Source of the DNA: Anaerolineae bacterium CG2_30_64_16
Lineage (GTDB): Bacteria; Chloroflexota; Anaerolineae; CG2-30-64-16
Assembly: GCA_001871755.1 (NCBI GenBank)
Contig: MNXL01000393.1
Coordinates: 1 to 33,349, forward strand
Direction: 5' to 3'
DNA length: 33,349 bases
In this document: in pieces, positions 24,763 through 33,349 of the stretch
Position numbering within the stretch: position 1 is the first letter of the stretch
How the letters are laid out: each line of letters starts with the position of its first letter
Program-made: the position numbers and the translations under genes
The notes under the pieces: model-generated
Seen by the model: only the letters and a program-made list of their open reading frames with translations
Told to the model about the DNA's origin: nothing
Database searches by the model: none

Positions 24763-25859
24763 AAATCGCCATGCTCGGCAGCCGGGGCATCCCGGCCAGT
24801 TATAGTGGGTTCGAAACTTACTACGAACAGTTGGGCGCGCGACTGGTGCAGCGCGGCCACCAAGTCACCGTGTACTGCCGCACGCACCACATCGCCTACC
24901 CCGATCCCACCTATCGGGGCATGCGGCTGGTCAAGCTGTCCACCATCCCCAACAAATATCTGGACACCATCGTCCACAGCGCCCTCTCCGGCCTGCACGC
25001 CCTGACCCAGGGCTACGACATCGCGCTCTACGTCATCGCGGGCAACAGCCTGGTGGCCTGGATCCCGCGGCTGGCCGGGCAGGTGACCGTCCTGAACGTG
25101 GACGGCCTGGATTGGAAACGGGCCAAGTGGCCGGGGCCGGCCAAGGCCTACATCCGCTTCGCCGAGCGGATGGCCCCTGTCCTGCCCACCGCCTACCTGA
25201 CCGATTCGCGCGTCGTCCAGGCTTATTACCGCGAGGCATACGGGAGCGAGCCGCCCTACATCCCCTACGGCTCGGAAGTCCCCCGCGTCCCGCCCGGCGA
25301 AACCCTGGCGCGTTTCGGCCTGGAAGCCCGCAAATACATCCTGTTCGTGGGCCGACTGGTGCCGGAGAACTGCGCCCACCACCTGATTGAGGCGTTCCAG
25401 GGGCTGGACACCGACCTGCGGTGCGTCATCGTCGGGGACGCGCCCTACGCCGAGGCCTACATCGCGCGGCTCAAGGCCACTCGCGACCCACGCGTGATCT
25501 TCACCGGCTACCAGTTCGGGACGGCGTATCACGAGCTGGGCTCCAACGCAGCCGTTTTCGTGGAGACGTCCGGGGTGGGCGGCACCCACCCGGCCCTGCT
25601 GGAGGCGATGGCGTTCGGTAACTGCGTCGTGGTTCACGACACGGCCGAGAACCTGGAGACGATCGGGGACGCCGGGCTGAGCTACCACGGCGCAACTGGC
25701 GCCGATGCGCTGCGCGAACTGTTAGCCCGGCTGCTGGCCGACCCCGATCTGGTCGCCGAACTCCGCGCCCGCGCGGCGGCCCGGGCCGCTGCGGTCTACA
25801 GTTGGGACGCGATCACCGACCAGTACGAAGCACTGTTCGAGGCTCTGCTCACGCGCTGA
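24759..25859 (+). CDS. DUF1972/GT4 glycosyltransferase, rhamnosyltransferase-like
   Basis: A 366-residue GT-B glycosyltransferase of the DUF1972 type. It opens MKIAMLGSRGIPASYSGFET, the hallmark loop (GSRGIP..YGGFET) of this family, and continues with VIAGNSLVAWIPRL and NVDGLDWKRAKW near residue 113, also characteristic. The C-terminal GT4 half has KYILFVGRLVPENCAHHLIEAF (near 192) and SGVGGTHPALLEAMAFGNCV (near 270). Relatives transfer rhamnose or other sugars in capsule and S-layer glycan assembly. GTG 24759 overlaps the preceding TGA. It is the last gene of the polysaccharide block. Confidence 0.87.
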   Translation: MKIAMLGSRGIPASYSGFETYYEQLGARLVQRGHQVTVYCRTHHIAYPDPTYRGMRLVKLSTIPNKYLDTIVHSALSGLHALTQGYDIALYVIAGNSLVAWIPRLAGQVTVLNVDGLDWKRAKWPGPAKAYIRFAERMAPVLPTAYLTDSRVVQAYYREAYGSEPPYIPYGSEVPRVPPGETLARFGLEARKYILFVGRLVPENCAHHLIEAFQGLDTDLRCVIVGDAPYAEAYIARLKATRDPRVIFTGYQFGTAYHELGSNAAVFVETSGVGGTHPALLEAMAFGNCVVVHDTAENLETIGDAGLSYHGATGADALRELLARLLADPDLVAELRARAAARAAAVYSWDAITDQYEALFEALLTR

Positions 25860-26194
25860 TGACCCCCCGTCACTGTCTGCCCTGAAAATACACAACGAAT
25901 GGGGAAAACAACGAATTTCTTGCTGTGGTCGGCTTCGTCCTGAGGCTCGCGAAGGGTCTACGACCGAGCTACCGTTTTCATGCACCGTGGCCCTTCGACG
26001 AGGCCCTTCGATAGACTCAGGACACGGCTCAGGACAGGCGCCGCGCTCGGCATGAACACTATCCGTATCCTCTCAAAAAGGTGGGGACGAATCTGCTCAA
26101 GCCGAGTCCGTGACTCGGCGGGCGAGCGGCGGATCGCTGTGAAGGGGCGCTCAGCAGACGCGTAGCCAGGTGATGAATCGACCGATCCCCCGAT
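25860..26194. other. Spacer with imperfect inverted repeat, no gene
   Basis: The stretch between the last GT and the EamA promoter holds no convincing gene. At 25936-26038 there is an imperfect inverted repeat: CGTCCTGAGGCTCGCGAAGG on the left and CCTTCGATAGACTCAGGAC with a second CTCAGGAC on the right. This CTTCGA...CTCAGGAC pattern is a common dispersed intergenic repeat type in bacteria. The rest (26041-26190) shows nothing I recognise. Confidence 0.6.
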
Positions 26195-26223
26195 TTGGCC
26201 CCTAACCGCCTTGCTGCTAGAAT
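26195..26223 (+). promoter_or_regulatory. Putative sigma70-type promoter for the EamA-purine block
   Basis: TTGGCC at 26195-26200, a 17-base spacer, then TAGAAT at 26218-26223 with TG at 26215-26216 (extended -10). Predicted transcription start near 26230, which coincides with the first base of a perfect hairpin. This leaves a ~180-base leader before GTG 26409. Matched by eye only. Confidence 0.45.
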
Positions 26224-26229
26224 TGAGCG

Positions 26230-26408
26230 GTTCCACGATGGAACAAATCGTCAGCGCAGTGACGCCCCATTCCATCCGGGCAACACCCGGGGGAGGGCGT
26301 CACCTTTTGTCGGAGAGAAACGATGCCGTGCGCCTATCTGCGCCCGCTGCGCTTTGTATGACTGGGGCGCCTGGAAATGGACCATGACCCAAGCCGGGAG
26401 CCAGGTCT
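26230..26408 (+). promoter_or_regulatory. Potentially structured 5' leader upstream of the EamA gene
   Basis: Two structures are visible. A perfect six-base-pair hairpin pairs GTTCCA (26230-26235) with TGGAAC (26239-26244). A nested one pairs GTGACGCCC (26259-26267) with GGGCGTCAC (26295-26303) and encloses CCGGG/CCCGG (26276-26280 and 26286-26290). The outer stem is followed by CTTTTGT, so it could act as a weak terminator or attenuator. I could not fit it to the guanidine-I, glycine, THF, ZTP, fluoride or TPP consensus. It may be a riboswitch-like leader or only a terminator; the ligand, if any, is unknown. Confidence 0.35.
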
Positions 26409-27254
26409 GTGATCGTCGCCCAGCTTCTCGGCGCGTTTCTGGCCCTTGCATCGGCGGCCGTGTTCGGCGGTGGGGATTTTAGCGGCGGCGTGGCCACGCG
26501 GCGCCATCACCAGTTCCAGGTGCTGGCGTTGTCAGCGATCGCCAGCATCGCGTTGCTGGCCGCTTTTGCCCTGCTGTGGCGGGAGACCTTGCCCTCGCCG
26601 CGCAGCGTGCTGTGGGCGGCCGCGGCCGGCGTCGCCGGCTCGTTGGGGCTGGCCGCGCTCTACCGGGGACTGTCGCTGGGGAACGCGGCCAGCGTGTCGC
26701 CGACTGCCGGCGTGATCGGCGCGGCCGTGCCCGTGGTCTTTGCCGCGCTGACCGAGGGGTTGCCGCCGCCCGTCCGCATGATGGGGTTCGCGATTGCCAT
26801 CGCCGGCATCTGGCTGGTGACGCGCGTGCCCGCCGCGGATGGCCTGGGCTCACGCCACAACCTGCTGTTGGCGGTTTTCGCCGGCATCGCGTTCGGCGCG
26901 TTCTTCATCTTCATCGCGCAGGTCGAAGCGGATGCGGTCTTCCTGCCGCTGATGTTCGCCAAGATCGTAGCTTTCGGTCTGGCGTTGGCGTTGCTCCGGC
27001 TCAAACGCCTGCCGTTGCCGGGGCCGAGGAGCAACCCGATCGCCCTGCTCGCCGGCCTGCTCGACGCGTCGGCGAATGCGCTTTACCTGGTGGCCAGCCA
27101 GCTCACGAGGCTGGACGTGGCCGTTGTGCTGACGTCGCTCTACCCGGCCGGGACAGTGCTGCTGGCGCGCGGCCTGCAGAAGGAACCGACCTCACGCCCG
27201 CAATGGGTCGGCGTCCTGCTCTGTCTGGTCGCCATCGCACTGATCGTCGTCTAG
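26409..27254 (+). CDS. EamA/DMT-family transporter
   Basis: A 281-residue protein with ten predicted membrane helices arranged as two EamA halves (about residues 1-140 and 145-281). Family features are [17 protein letters not shown] near residue 85, followed by [11 protein letters not shown], and [32 protein letters not shown] near the C-terminus. Members export or exchange small metabolites such as amino acids and nucleotide precursors; the substrate cannot be deduced. GTG 26409 follows GGGAG at 26395-26399. It precedes purA by 35 bases, so it may be co-transcribed with the purine genes. Confidence 0.82.
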   Translation: MIVAQLLGAFLALASAAVFGGGDFSGGVATRRHHQFQVLALSAIASIALLAAFALLWRETLPSPRSVLWAAAAGVAGSLGLAALYRGLSLGNAASVSPTAGVIGAAVPVVFAALTEGLPPPVRMMGFAIAIAGIWLVTRVPAADGLGSRHNLLLAVFAGIAFGAFFIFIAQVEADAVFLPLMFAKIVAFGLALALLRLKRLPLPGPRSNPIALLAGLLDASANALYLVASQLTRLDVAVVLTSLYPAGTVLLARGLQKEPTSRPQWVGVLLCLVAIALIVV

Positions 27255-27289
27255 GAGAGCGCTATCGCTGCCCGGAAAGGAAGCTTGAC

Positions 27290-28546
<1,257 letters not shown>

Positions 28547-28564
<18 letters not shown>

Positions 28565-28633
28565 CGAGCAGCAAGTAAGGCATCGGGACCGCCTTGTTTC
28601 CCTGTTTCCTTGTCTACTTGTTTCCTTGTCTAC
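28547..28633 (+). repeat. Tandem repeats covering the purA stop codon and the purA-purB gap
   Basis: Three perfect GTAACGA heptamers occupy 28547-28567, and the third one supplies the purA stop. At 28604-28633 a 16-base unit starting GTTTCCTTGTCTACTT occurs twice, the second copy being incomplete. These resemble the seven-base arrays at 20346-20449. No terminator is evident, so purA and purB may still be one transcript. Confidence 0.8.
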
Positions 28634-28653
28634 TCCTACCCAGGAAAACCGCC

Positions 28654-30141
28654 ATGTCCGATGAACCAATCTACACTCACGACACCTACCTCTCCCCCTT
28701 CACCTGGCGCTACGGGTCGGCCGAGATGCGCCGGCTGTGGGGTGAGACGCACAAACGCCGGCTGTGGCGCCGCATCTGGGTGGCGCTGGCCGAAGCCGAG
28801 CAGGCCGCCGGGCTGGTCACCGCCGAACAGGTGGCCGATCTGCGCGATCACGTGGAAGACATCGATCTGGCCCGCGCGCAGCAGATCGAGGCGGAGATCC
28901 ACCACGACCTGATGGCCGAGGTGCGGGCCTACGCGGAGCAGTGCCCGGCCGGCGGCGGGATCATCCACCTGGGCGCGACCTCGATGGATGTGGAAGACAA
29001 CGCGGACGCGCTACGCGTGCGGGACGCGCTCAACCTGGTGCTGGCCGGGCTGCGCCAACTGCTGTTGGCCTTCGCCCGGCAAATCGAATGCTGGGCCGAC
29101 ACGCCGACCCTGGCCTTCACCCACCTCCAGCCGGCCGAGCCGACCACCACCGGCTATCGGCTGGCGCAGTATGCCCAGGATCTGTGGATCGATTGGCAGG
29201 ACTTGAGCTGGTTGCGCGCCGGGCTGCGCGGCAAGGGGTTCAAAGGTGCGGTGGGGACGTCGGCGTCGTATGCACAGTTGCTGGACCTAACCCCCCAACC
29301 CCCTTCCCATGTAGGGAAGGGGGAGTTGAATCCCCCCCTTCCTTTGCAGGGAGGGGGGGCAGGGGGGGTAGGTGACTTCGAATCTCATATCATGTCCGTC
29401 CTGGGCCTTGATGCCTTCCCGGTCACCACCCAAACCTACCCCCGCAAACAGGACTATCGCGTGCTCGCCGCGCTGGCCGGGCTGGGGGGATCGCTTTACA
29501 AGTTCGCGTTCGATCTGCGCGTGCTGCAATCGCCCCCCATCGGCGAGTGGGCCGAGCCATTTGGCAGCCAGCAGGTGGGGTCGAGCGCGATGCCGTTCAA
29601 GCGCAACCCGGTCAACGCCGAAAACATCGACAGCCTGGCGCGCTTGCTGGCCGCGCTACCGCGGGTGGCGTGGGACAACGCCGCGCATAGCCTGCTGGAG
29701 CGCACCCTGGACGACTCGGCCAACCGGCGCAGCATCCTGCCCGAGGCGTTCCTGATGGCCGACGAGCTGCTGCGCCGCGGCTTCCGGCTGATCGAGGGGC
29801 TGACCATCAACCCTGACGCCACGGCCCGCCTGCTCGCCAACTACGGTGTCTTCGCCGCGACCGAGCGGCTGCTGATGGAATGCGTCAAGCGCGGGGCCGA
29901 CCGCCAGGCGTTACACGAGGTGATCCGCGCCCACGCGCTGGTCGCGTGGGCGCGGGTGCAGGCCGGGCAGCCGAACCCGCTGGCCGACCTGTTGTGCACC
30001 GACCCGCGCATCACCTGCTATGCCTCGCCCGAAGCAGCACACGCCTGGCTGGATGCTACAGACTACATCGGTGACGCACCGACCCGTGCGCGACAATTTG
30101 CGACTATGCTGCGCGAGCAATTACCGAAAGGAAGCTTGTGA
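28654..30141 (+). CDS. purB: Adenylosuccinate lyase with a repeat-encoded insertion
   Basis: A 495-residue enzyme (EC 4.3.2.2) that cleaves SAICAR to AICAR and adenylosuccinate to AMP. It begins SPFTWRYGSAEMRRLW and shows EIHHDLMAEV and GIIHLGATSMDVEDN near residue 105, FTHLQPAEPTTTGYRLAQ with the catalytic His near 153, and the fumarase/lyase signature GSSAMPFKRNP near 310, followed by ERTLDDSANRR. The overall pattern resembles the eukaryotic-type PurB more than the short bacterial one. Residues about 212-240 are encoded by an inserted palindromic repeat (29287-29373). They lie where relatives have a surface loop between 'ASY.qL' and the next helix, so activity may be kept. ATG 28654 has AGGA upstream. 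Confidence 0.93.
   Translation: MSDEPIYTHDTYLSPFTWRYGSAEMRRLWGETHKRRLWRRIWVALAEAEQAAGLVTAEQVADLRDHVEDIDLARAQQIEAEIHHDLMAEVRAYAEQCPAGGGIIHLGATSMDVEDNADALRVRDALNLVLAGLRQLLLAFARQIECWADTPTLAFTHLQPAEPTTTGYRLAQYAQDLWIDWQDLSWLRAGLRGKGFKGAVGTSASYAQLLDLTPQPPSHVGKGELNPPLPLQGGGAGGVGDFESHIMSVLGLDAFPVTTQTYPRKQDYRVLAALAGLGGSLYKFAFDLRVLQSPPIGEWAEPFGSQQVGSSAMPFKRNPVNAENIDSLARLLAALPRVAWDNAAHSLLERTLDDSANRRSILPEAFLMADELLRRGFRLIEGLTINPDATARLLANYGVFAATERLLMECVKRGADRQALHEVIRAHALVAWARVQAGQPNPLADLLCTDPRITCYASPEAAHAWLDATDYIGDAPTRARQFATMLREQLPKGSL
29287..29373 (+). repeat. 87-bp palindromic repeat inserted in frame in purB
   Basis: The element is exactly 29 codons long and stop-free: C-run/G-run palindromes from CTAACCCCCCAACCCC to GGGGGGGTAGGT, with GTAGGGAAGGGG in the middle. 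GAC flanks both sides (29284-29286 and 29374-29376), which could be a three-base target duplication. It is a diverged relative of the elements at 2886 and 31837; all three end in GGGGGGTAGGT. Confidence 0.85.
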
Positions 30142-30145
30142 TCCC

Positions 30146-31714
30146 ATGCCCCGACGAGCCATCCTGAGCGTACATGACAAAACCGGCCTGGTTGAATTCG
30201 CCCACGGCCTGGCCGGCCTGGGCTTCGAGCTGGTCGCGTCCGGCGGAACCGCGCGGGCGCTGGGCGATGCCGGCTTGCCCGTGACCCAGGTCGCCGCGGT
30301 CACCGGCTTCCCGGAAATCCTCGGCGGCCGCGTCAAAACGCTGCACCCGGCCGTCCACGGCGGCATCCTGGCCCGCCGCGTTCCCGACCACCTGGCCGAG
30401 CTGGCGGCCCACGGCATCACGCCGGTGGATCTGGTCGTCTGCAACCTCTACCCCTTCGTCGAGACAGTGAGCCGGCCGGACGTCACCGAGGCGCAGGCCG
30501 TGGAGGAGATCGACATCGGCGGGGTGACACTGCTGCGCGCGGCCGCCAAGAATTTTGAAACGGTGACCGTGGTCTGCGACCCAGCCGATTACGACGGCCT
30601 CCTGAACGCGTTGCGAGGCGCGGGGGACTCGGTCGGGAGACCGGCCCCAGCGGGGATCTCTGTGGACGCGCGCCGGCGGCTGGCGCTCAAGGCGTTCCGC
30701 CACACCGCCGCGTACGATGCTGCCATCGCCACCTGGCTGACGGGCATGGTGGAGAAAGATGAGCTGCTGCCGGCCGTGCTCAACCTGGCCGCCGAACGCG
30801 TGCAGACCCTGCGCTACGGCGAAAACCCACACCAGCAGGCTGCGTTCTACCGGTGGGCCGGCGCCGCGCCCGCGTTCGAGCAGCTCCTGGGCAAGGATCT
30901 GAGCTACAACAACCTGGTGGACCTGGATGCCGCGTGGGCCATGCCGCAGGAGTTTAGCGAACCGGCCGTCGCGATCATCAAACACACCAACCCCAGCGGC
31001 CTGGCCACGGCCGATACCCTGGTGGAGGCATACCGGCTGGCGCTGGCGTGCGATCCGGTGTCAGCGTTCGGATCGATCATTGCGGTCAACCGTGAGGCCG
31101 ACCTGGCGCTGGTCGAGGAGATCGGGCCGCTGTTCGTGGAACTGTTAGCCGCACCCGCGTACACGCCCGCCGCGCTGGCCTGGCTGGCTGAACACAAGAA
31201 GAATTGCCGGGTGATGATCGCCAGTGCCCCGGGGGGCGGGCACGGAGGCGCCGCCCCTACGTCGGTTCTACGGTCGGTCCGCGGCGGCCTCCTGGCCCAG
31301 ACCGGCGACGACCGTGGCGTAGACGAAGACGGCTGGCAGGTGGTCACCCGGCGGCAGCCGACCGCAGCCGAGCGCCGGAGCCTGGCGTTTGCGTGGCTGG
31401 CGGTCAAGCATGTCAAGTCGAACGCCATCGTCCTCGCGCAGGGGACCGCCACCGTGGGTGTCGGCGCGGGCCAGATGAACCGCGTGGATGCAGTTTACCT
31501 GGCGGCACGTCGGGCGGGGAACCGGGCCCAGGGTGCAGTGATGGGGTCCGACGCGTTTTTCCCCTTCCCCGACGGCATCGAGGCCGCCGCCGCCGCTGGC
31601 GTCACCGCGTGCATCCAGCCGGGCGGCTCCGTGCGGGACGCCGAAGCGATCGCGGCCGCCGACCGGCTGGGGATGGCGATGGTGTTCACGGGGGAGCGAC
31701 ATTTCCGGCATTAA
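30146..31714 (+). CDS. purH: Bifunctional AICAR transformylase/IMP cyclohydrolase
   Basis: A 522-residue enzyme (EC 2.1.2.3 and 3.5.4.10) for the last two steps to IMP. The N-terminal cyclohydrolase domain shows [25 protein letters not shown], and [16 protein letters not shown] (residue ~61). The transformylase domain has [25 protein letters not shown] with the catalytic Lys-His, [20 protein letters not shown], and [12 protein letters not shown] and [11 protein letters not shown] at the end. A repeat-like segment (residues ~359-373, [11 protein letters not shown]) sits before the VRGGLLAQ strand, and a smaller one is near residue 160. ATG 30146 follows the purB stop by four bases. Confidence 0.95.
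   Translation: MPRRAILSVHDKTGLVEFAHGLAGLGFELVASGGTARALGDAGLPVTQVAAVTGFPEILGGRVKTLHPAVHGGILARRVPDHLAELAAHGITPVDLVVCNLYPFVETVSRPDVTEAQAVEEIDIGGVTLLRAAAKNFETVTVVCDPADYDGLLNALRGAGDSVGRPAPAGISVDARRRLALKAFRHTAAYDAAIATWLTGMVEKDELLPAVLNLAAERVQTLRYGENPHQQAAFYRWAGAAPAFEQLLGKDLSYNNLVDLDAAWAMPQEFSEPAVAIIKHTNPSGLATADTLVEAYRLALACDPVSAFGSIIAVNREADLALVEEIGPLFVELLAAPAYTPAALAWLAEHKKNCRVMIASAPGGGHGGAAPTSVLRSVRGGLLAQTGDDRGVDEDGWQVVTRRQPTAAERRSLAFAWLAVKHVKSNAIVLAQGTATVGVGAGQMNRVDAVYLAARRAGNRAQGAVMGSDAFFPFPDGIEAAAAAGVTACIQPGGSVRDAEAIAAADRLGMAMVFTGERHFRH
31222..31266 (+). repeat. GC-rich palindrome read in frame within purH
   Basis: GGGGCGG (31233-31239) pairs with CCGCCCC (31251-31257). The surrounding sequence (GGGCACGGAGGC then GCCCCTACG) has the form of a widespread 'GTAGGGGC...GCCCCTAC' dispersed repeat. 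In PurH relatives this position is a short loop, so the segment looks like an insertion that kept the frame. A smaller hairpin, CGGTC/GACCG, lies at 30630-30643 in a similar loop. Confidence 0.5.
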
Positions 31715-31764
31715 GTCGCGTTCAAGGGAAACCTGGCTGGGCTGTAACCGTACCCGTGGGCATG

Positions 31765-31793
31765 TTGCGCATGGCCGCGAAAGATCGTATAAT
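31765..31793 (+). promoter_or_regulatory. Putative sigma70-type promoter for the pcm gene
   Basis: TTGCGC at 31765-31770, a 17-base spacer, and a perfect TATAAT at 31788-31793. Transcription would start near 31800, giving a ~174-base leader that contains the palindromic repeat at 31837-31931. The -35 is identical to that of the candidate at 1504. Confidence 0.55.
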
Positions 31794-31836
31794 CAGCTCA
31801 GTTGATCGTGCCGGGCGTGACGCCCCGGCGGATGCA

Positions 31837-31931
31837 AACCTCACCCCCCTACCCCCCTCTCCTACGAGGCGAGGGGGGGCGGCGCTCCCCTTCCCTCGTA
31901 GGGAGGGGGTTGGGGGGTAGGTGGCCGATTT
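31837..31931 (+). repeat. Intergenic copy of the C-run/G-run palindromic element
   Basis: Starts AACCTCACCCCCCTACC and ends GGGGGGTAGGTGGCCGATTT. It matches the copy at 2886-2983 nearly base for base apart from a few substitutions and short length differences. Core pairs include CTCCTACGAGGCGAGG and TCGTAGGGAGGG. This copy is not inside a gene. It lies between a promoter-like site and the start of pcm, so it would be transcribed as leader. Confidence 0.85.
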
Positions 31932-31973
31932 GCAGGGTAAGCAGGCGTTGGCGCCTGCGACGGAGAAGGGAAG

Positions 31974-32747
31974 ATGTCCAGATACGGCGCAGCGATTCTG
32001 TTGCTCCTGATTGTCCTCTTCTGCGCGGGATCGGTGCGCGTCGAAGCGCCGGCTCTCGTACCCGTTGCTGCCGCTCCTGTCACTCCCGCCCCTGCTCCCA
32101 CCCCTGGCCCTGATCCGACGCAGCAGGCCCGCGACGAGATGGTCCACGAACAGATTGCCGCCCGCGGCGTTGCGGACCGCGACGTGCTCCGGGCCATGAC
32201 GACCGTCGAGCGCCATCGCTTTGTCCCTGGAAGCTATCAGAACCTGGCCTATGAGGACCACCCATTGCCCATCGGCTACGGACAGACCATCTCGCAGCCG
32301 TACATCGTGGCGCTGATGACTGAAGCGCTCAAGCTGGAGCCGGGCGATCGTGTGCTGGAGGTCGGCACCGGCAGTGGCTACCAGGCCGCGATCCTGGCCG
32401 AGGTCGGGGCAGAGGTCTACACGGTCGAGATCATCCCGGAATTGGCGGCGCAGGCCGAGAAACTGTTGCGCGACCTGGGGTATGCCCAGGTGCACGTGAA
32501 GAACCTCGACGGCTACTTCGGCTGGGCGGAGCACGCGCCCTACGACGCCATCATCGTGACGGCCGCGCCGGACCACCTGCCCCAGCCGTTGGCCGGGCAA
32601 CTCGCTGAGGGTGGCCGGCTCATCGTCCCGATCGGCCCACAGGGCAGCGTCCAGACGCTGTGGTTGTTCGAGAAGCAGGGCGGGGAGTTGGCGGCGACGA
32701 ACCTGGGCGCGGTGCGATTCGTGCCCCTCACGGGGGGCGAGCCTTAG
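31974..32747 (+). CDS. pcm: Protein-L-isoaspartate O-methyltransferase with N-terminal export signal
   Basis: A 257-residue SAM enzyme (EC 2.1.1.77) that repairs isoaspartyl residues. The catalytic part begins near residue 42 and shows RFVPGSYQNLAYEDHPLPIGYGQTISQPY (fragments RFVP, PLPIGYGQTIS), VLEVGTGSGYQAAILAEV (motif I, near 127), and IIVTAAPDHLPQPL. All are standard for PCMT. Residues 1-20 are hydrophobic after one Arg (ILLLLIVLFCAGS) and are followed by a Pro/Ala-rich stretch to about residue 41. The protein is probably exported or membrane-tethered, unlike the usual cytoplasmic Pcm. ATG 31974 follows AGAAGGGAAG. Its stop overlaps that of the convergent gene. Confidence 0.9.
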   Translation: MSRYGAAILLLLIVLFCAGSVRVEAPALVPVAAAPVTPAPAPTPGPDPTQQARDEMVHEQIAARGVADRDVLRAMTTVERHRFVPGSYQNLAYEDHPLPIGYGQTISQPYIVALMTEALKLEPGDRVLEVGTGSGYQAAILAEVGAEVYTVEIIPELAAQAEKLLRDLGYAQVHVKNLDGYFGWAEHAPYDAIIVTAAPDHLPQPLAGQLAEGGRLIVPIGPQGSVQTLWLFEKQGGELAATNLGAVRFVPLTGGEP

Positions 32748-33349
32748 ACCGGTCCATCCGCGGGCCTGGCGCGGGCCGGCCGCGGGCCAAAAAGCAAGAG
32801 CCAGGCCGCGGCATAGCAGAGCGCGCCGAGCAGCAGCACCGCGGTGAACCCGTAGCTGAGCGCCAGGATCGCGGCCAGCACCGATGCCAACACCGACGCT
32901 GACCCGTTGACGGCCCAGGCCCACGGCACGAGACCCGGCGCGGCCTCCTCCAGCCAGGCCAGCCCGAGTGGAAACGGCAGCCCCATCAAGACCCCCAGCG
33001 GGGCCAGCCCCAGCACCGCGGCCACACTGCGCATCCAGAACGGCCACCCCAGCACGCTGTCGGTCAGCCTCCCCATTAGCAGCGCAGCCGCAACCGCCAG
33101 CCCGACCAGCGCGGCCAAAGCGGCCCGTCGAGGCAGCCAGCGCGCGCGCGTAAGCAGGCTCCCCAGGCTCGAGAAGAGCAGCAGGCTCAGCACGACCGCG
33201 GTGAACGCGTAGGTCGGGTAGCCGAGCAACAGGATCCACCGCTGGATCAGCGGGATTTCCACGAAGAGAAACGCCACGCCGAGGCAACCGAAGTAGCCCA
33301 GACCGCGCCACCGCAAATGCGCGACCCGGCGGCCCGTTGCCGCCACCCC
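32744..33349 (-). CDS. Membrane protein resembling the C-terminal part of spermidine-synthase-like proteins (5' part outside window)
   Basis: The minus-strand frame is open from the right edge to TAA at 32744-32746, about 201 residues. It has six to seven hydrophobic helices. YFGCLGVAFLFVEIPLIQR followed by LLLGYPTYAFTAVVLSLLLFSSLGS matches the membrane C-terminus of large proteins related to spermidine/spermine synthase ('LvEi.liQr..LfLGhPtYa..vvLfslLlfsglGS'). GLPFPLGL and WAWAVNGSASVLASVLA also fit that group. The aminopropyltransferase-like part would lie beyond the window. Function unknown; it need not make polyamines. Confidence 0.6.
   Translation of the reverse strand, partial: GVAATGRRVAHLRWRGLGYFGCLGVAFLFVEIPLIQRWILLLGYPTYAFTAVVLSLLLFSSLGSLLTRARWLPRRAALAALVGLAVAAALLMGRLTDSVLGWPFWMRSVAAVLGLAPLGVLMGLPFPLGLAWLEEAAPGLVPWAWAVNGSASVLASVLAAILALSYGFTAVLLLGALCYAAAWLLLFGPRPARARPADGPV

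Noticed and set aside
26215-26320. Guanidine-I (ykkC) riboswitch, suggested by CTAG, GGTTCC and GGAGAG pieces
   Set aside because: The pieces are not in the consensus spacing, and CGGAGAG differs from the required CCGAGAG. No support beyond short matches.
26195-26482. Open frame across the EamA leader
   Set aside because: It covers the putative promoter and hairpins and overlaps the EamA gene. Its composition does not look coding.
31722-33311. 529-codon minus-strand open frame through the pcm gene and repeat
   Set aside because: Low-complexity composition, and it overlaps both pcm and the well-supported membrane gene in another frame. It is kept open by high GC and the palindromic repeat.

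Overview
The window looks like a chromosomal piece of a GC-rich Chloroflexota bacterium, most likely Anaerolineae-like. This placement is inference. It rests on the style of the membrane glycosyltransferases (DUF2142/GT39 proteins carrying soluble beta-rich domains), the GT4 families, the abundance of short palindromic and heptamer repeats, and the general codon use. No rRNA, tRNA, CRISPR array, transposase or replication origin was seen.

Layout. Bases 2-307 are the 3' end of a gene resembling prephenate dehydrogenase. Bases 325-25859 form one long plus-strand surface-polysaccharide locus: GT4, a DUF2142-type membrane protein, a Wzz-like protein, a second DUF2142-type protein, two tandem alkaline-phosphatase-superfamily phosphodiesterases, a Wzx-like flippase, GT4, GT2, a second flippase, a SAM methyltransferase, GT4, a hexapeptide acyltransferase, an O-antigen ligase fused to a GT4, a GT39-TPR protein, an SGNH/GDSL lipoprotein-like hydrolase and a DUF1972/GT4. 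Many start and stop codons overlap (at 4422, 9401, 14769, 17114, 18202, 18926 and 24759), which fits a translationally coupled operon. No priming phosphoglycosyltransferase is present, so priming must be encoded elsewhere. After a 549-base repeat-bearing spacer come an EamA-type transporter behind a promoter-like site and a potentially structured leader, then the purine genes purA, purB and purH, then an exported-looking protein-L-isoaspartate methyltransferase. A convergent minus-strand membrane protein (spermidine-synthase-like C-terminal part) runs off the right edge.

How the genes fit together. The GTs, methyltransferase and acyltransferase would build and decorate a lipid-linked glycan. 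The flippases would export it, the Wzz-like protein would set chain length, and the ligase-like and GT-C proteins would polymerise, attach or extend it outside the membrane. purA and purH act at the IMP node of purine synthesis, and purB acts both before and after IMP.

The two most interesting signals are these. First, several unrelated genes (the DUF2142 gene, the ligase-GT fusion, purB and purH) contain short palindromic or tandem repeat DNA that is read through in frame as extra peptide, much like Rickettsia palindromic elements. Second, the locus is a GC mosaic. Two lower-GC cassettes (about 5640-14170 and about 21565-24110) have edges that mostly fall inside genes with intact reading frames. 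This suggests cassette exchange by recombination, though an assembly chimera must be excluded.
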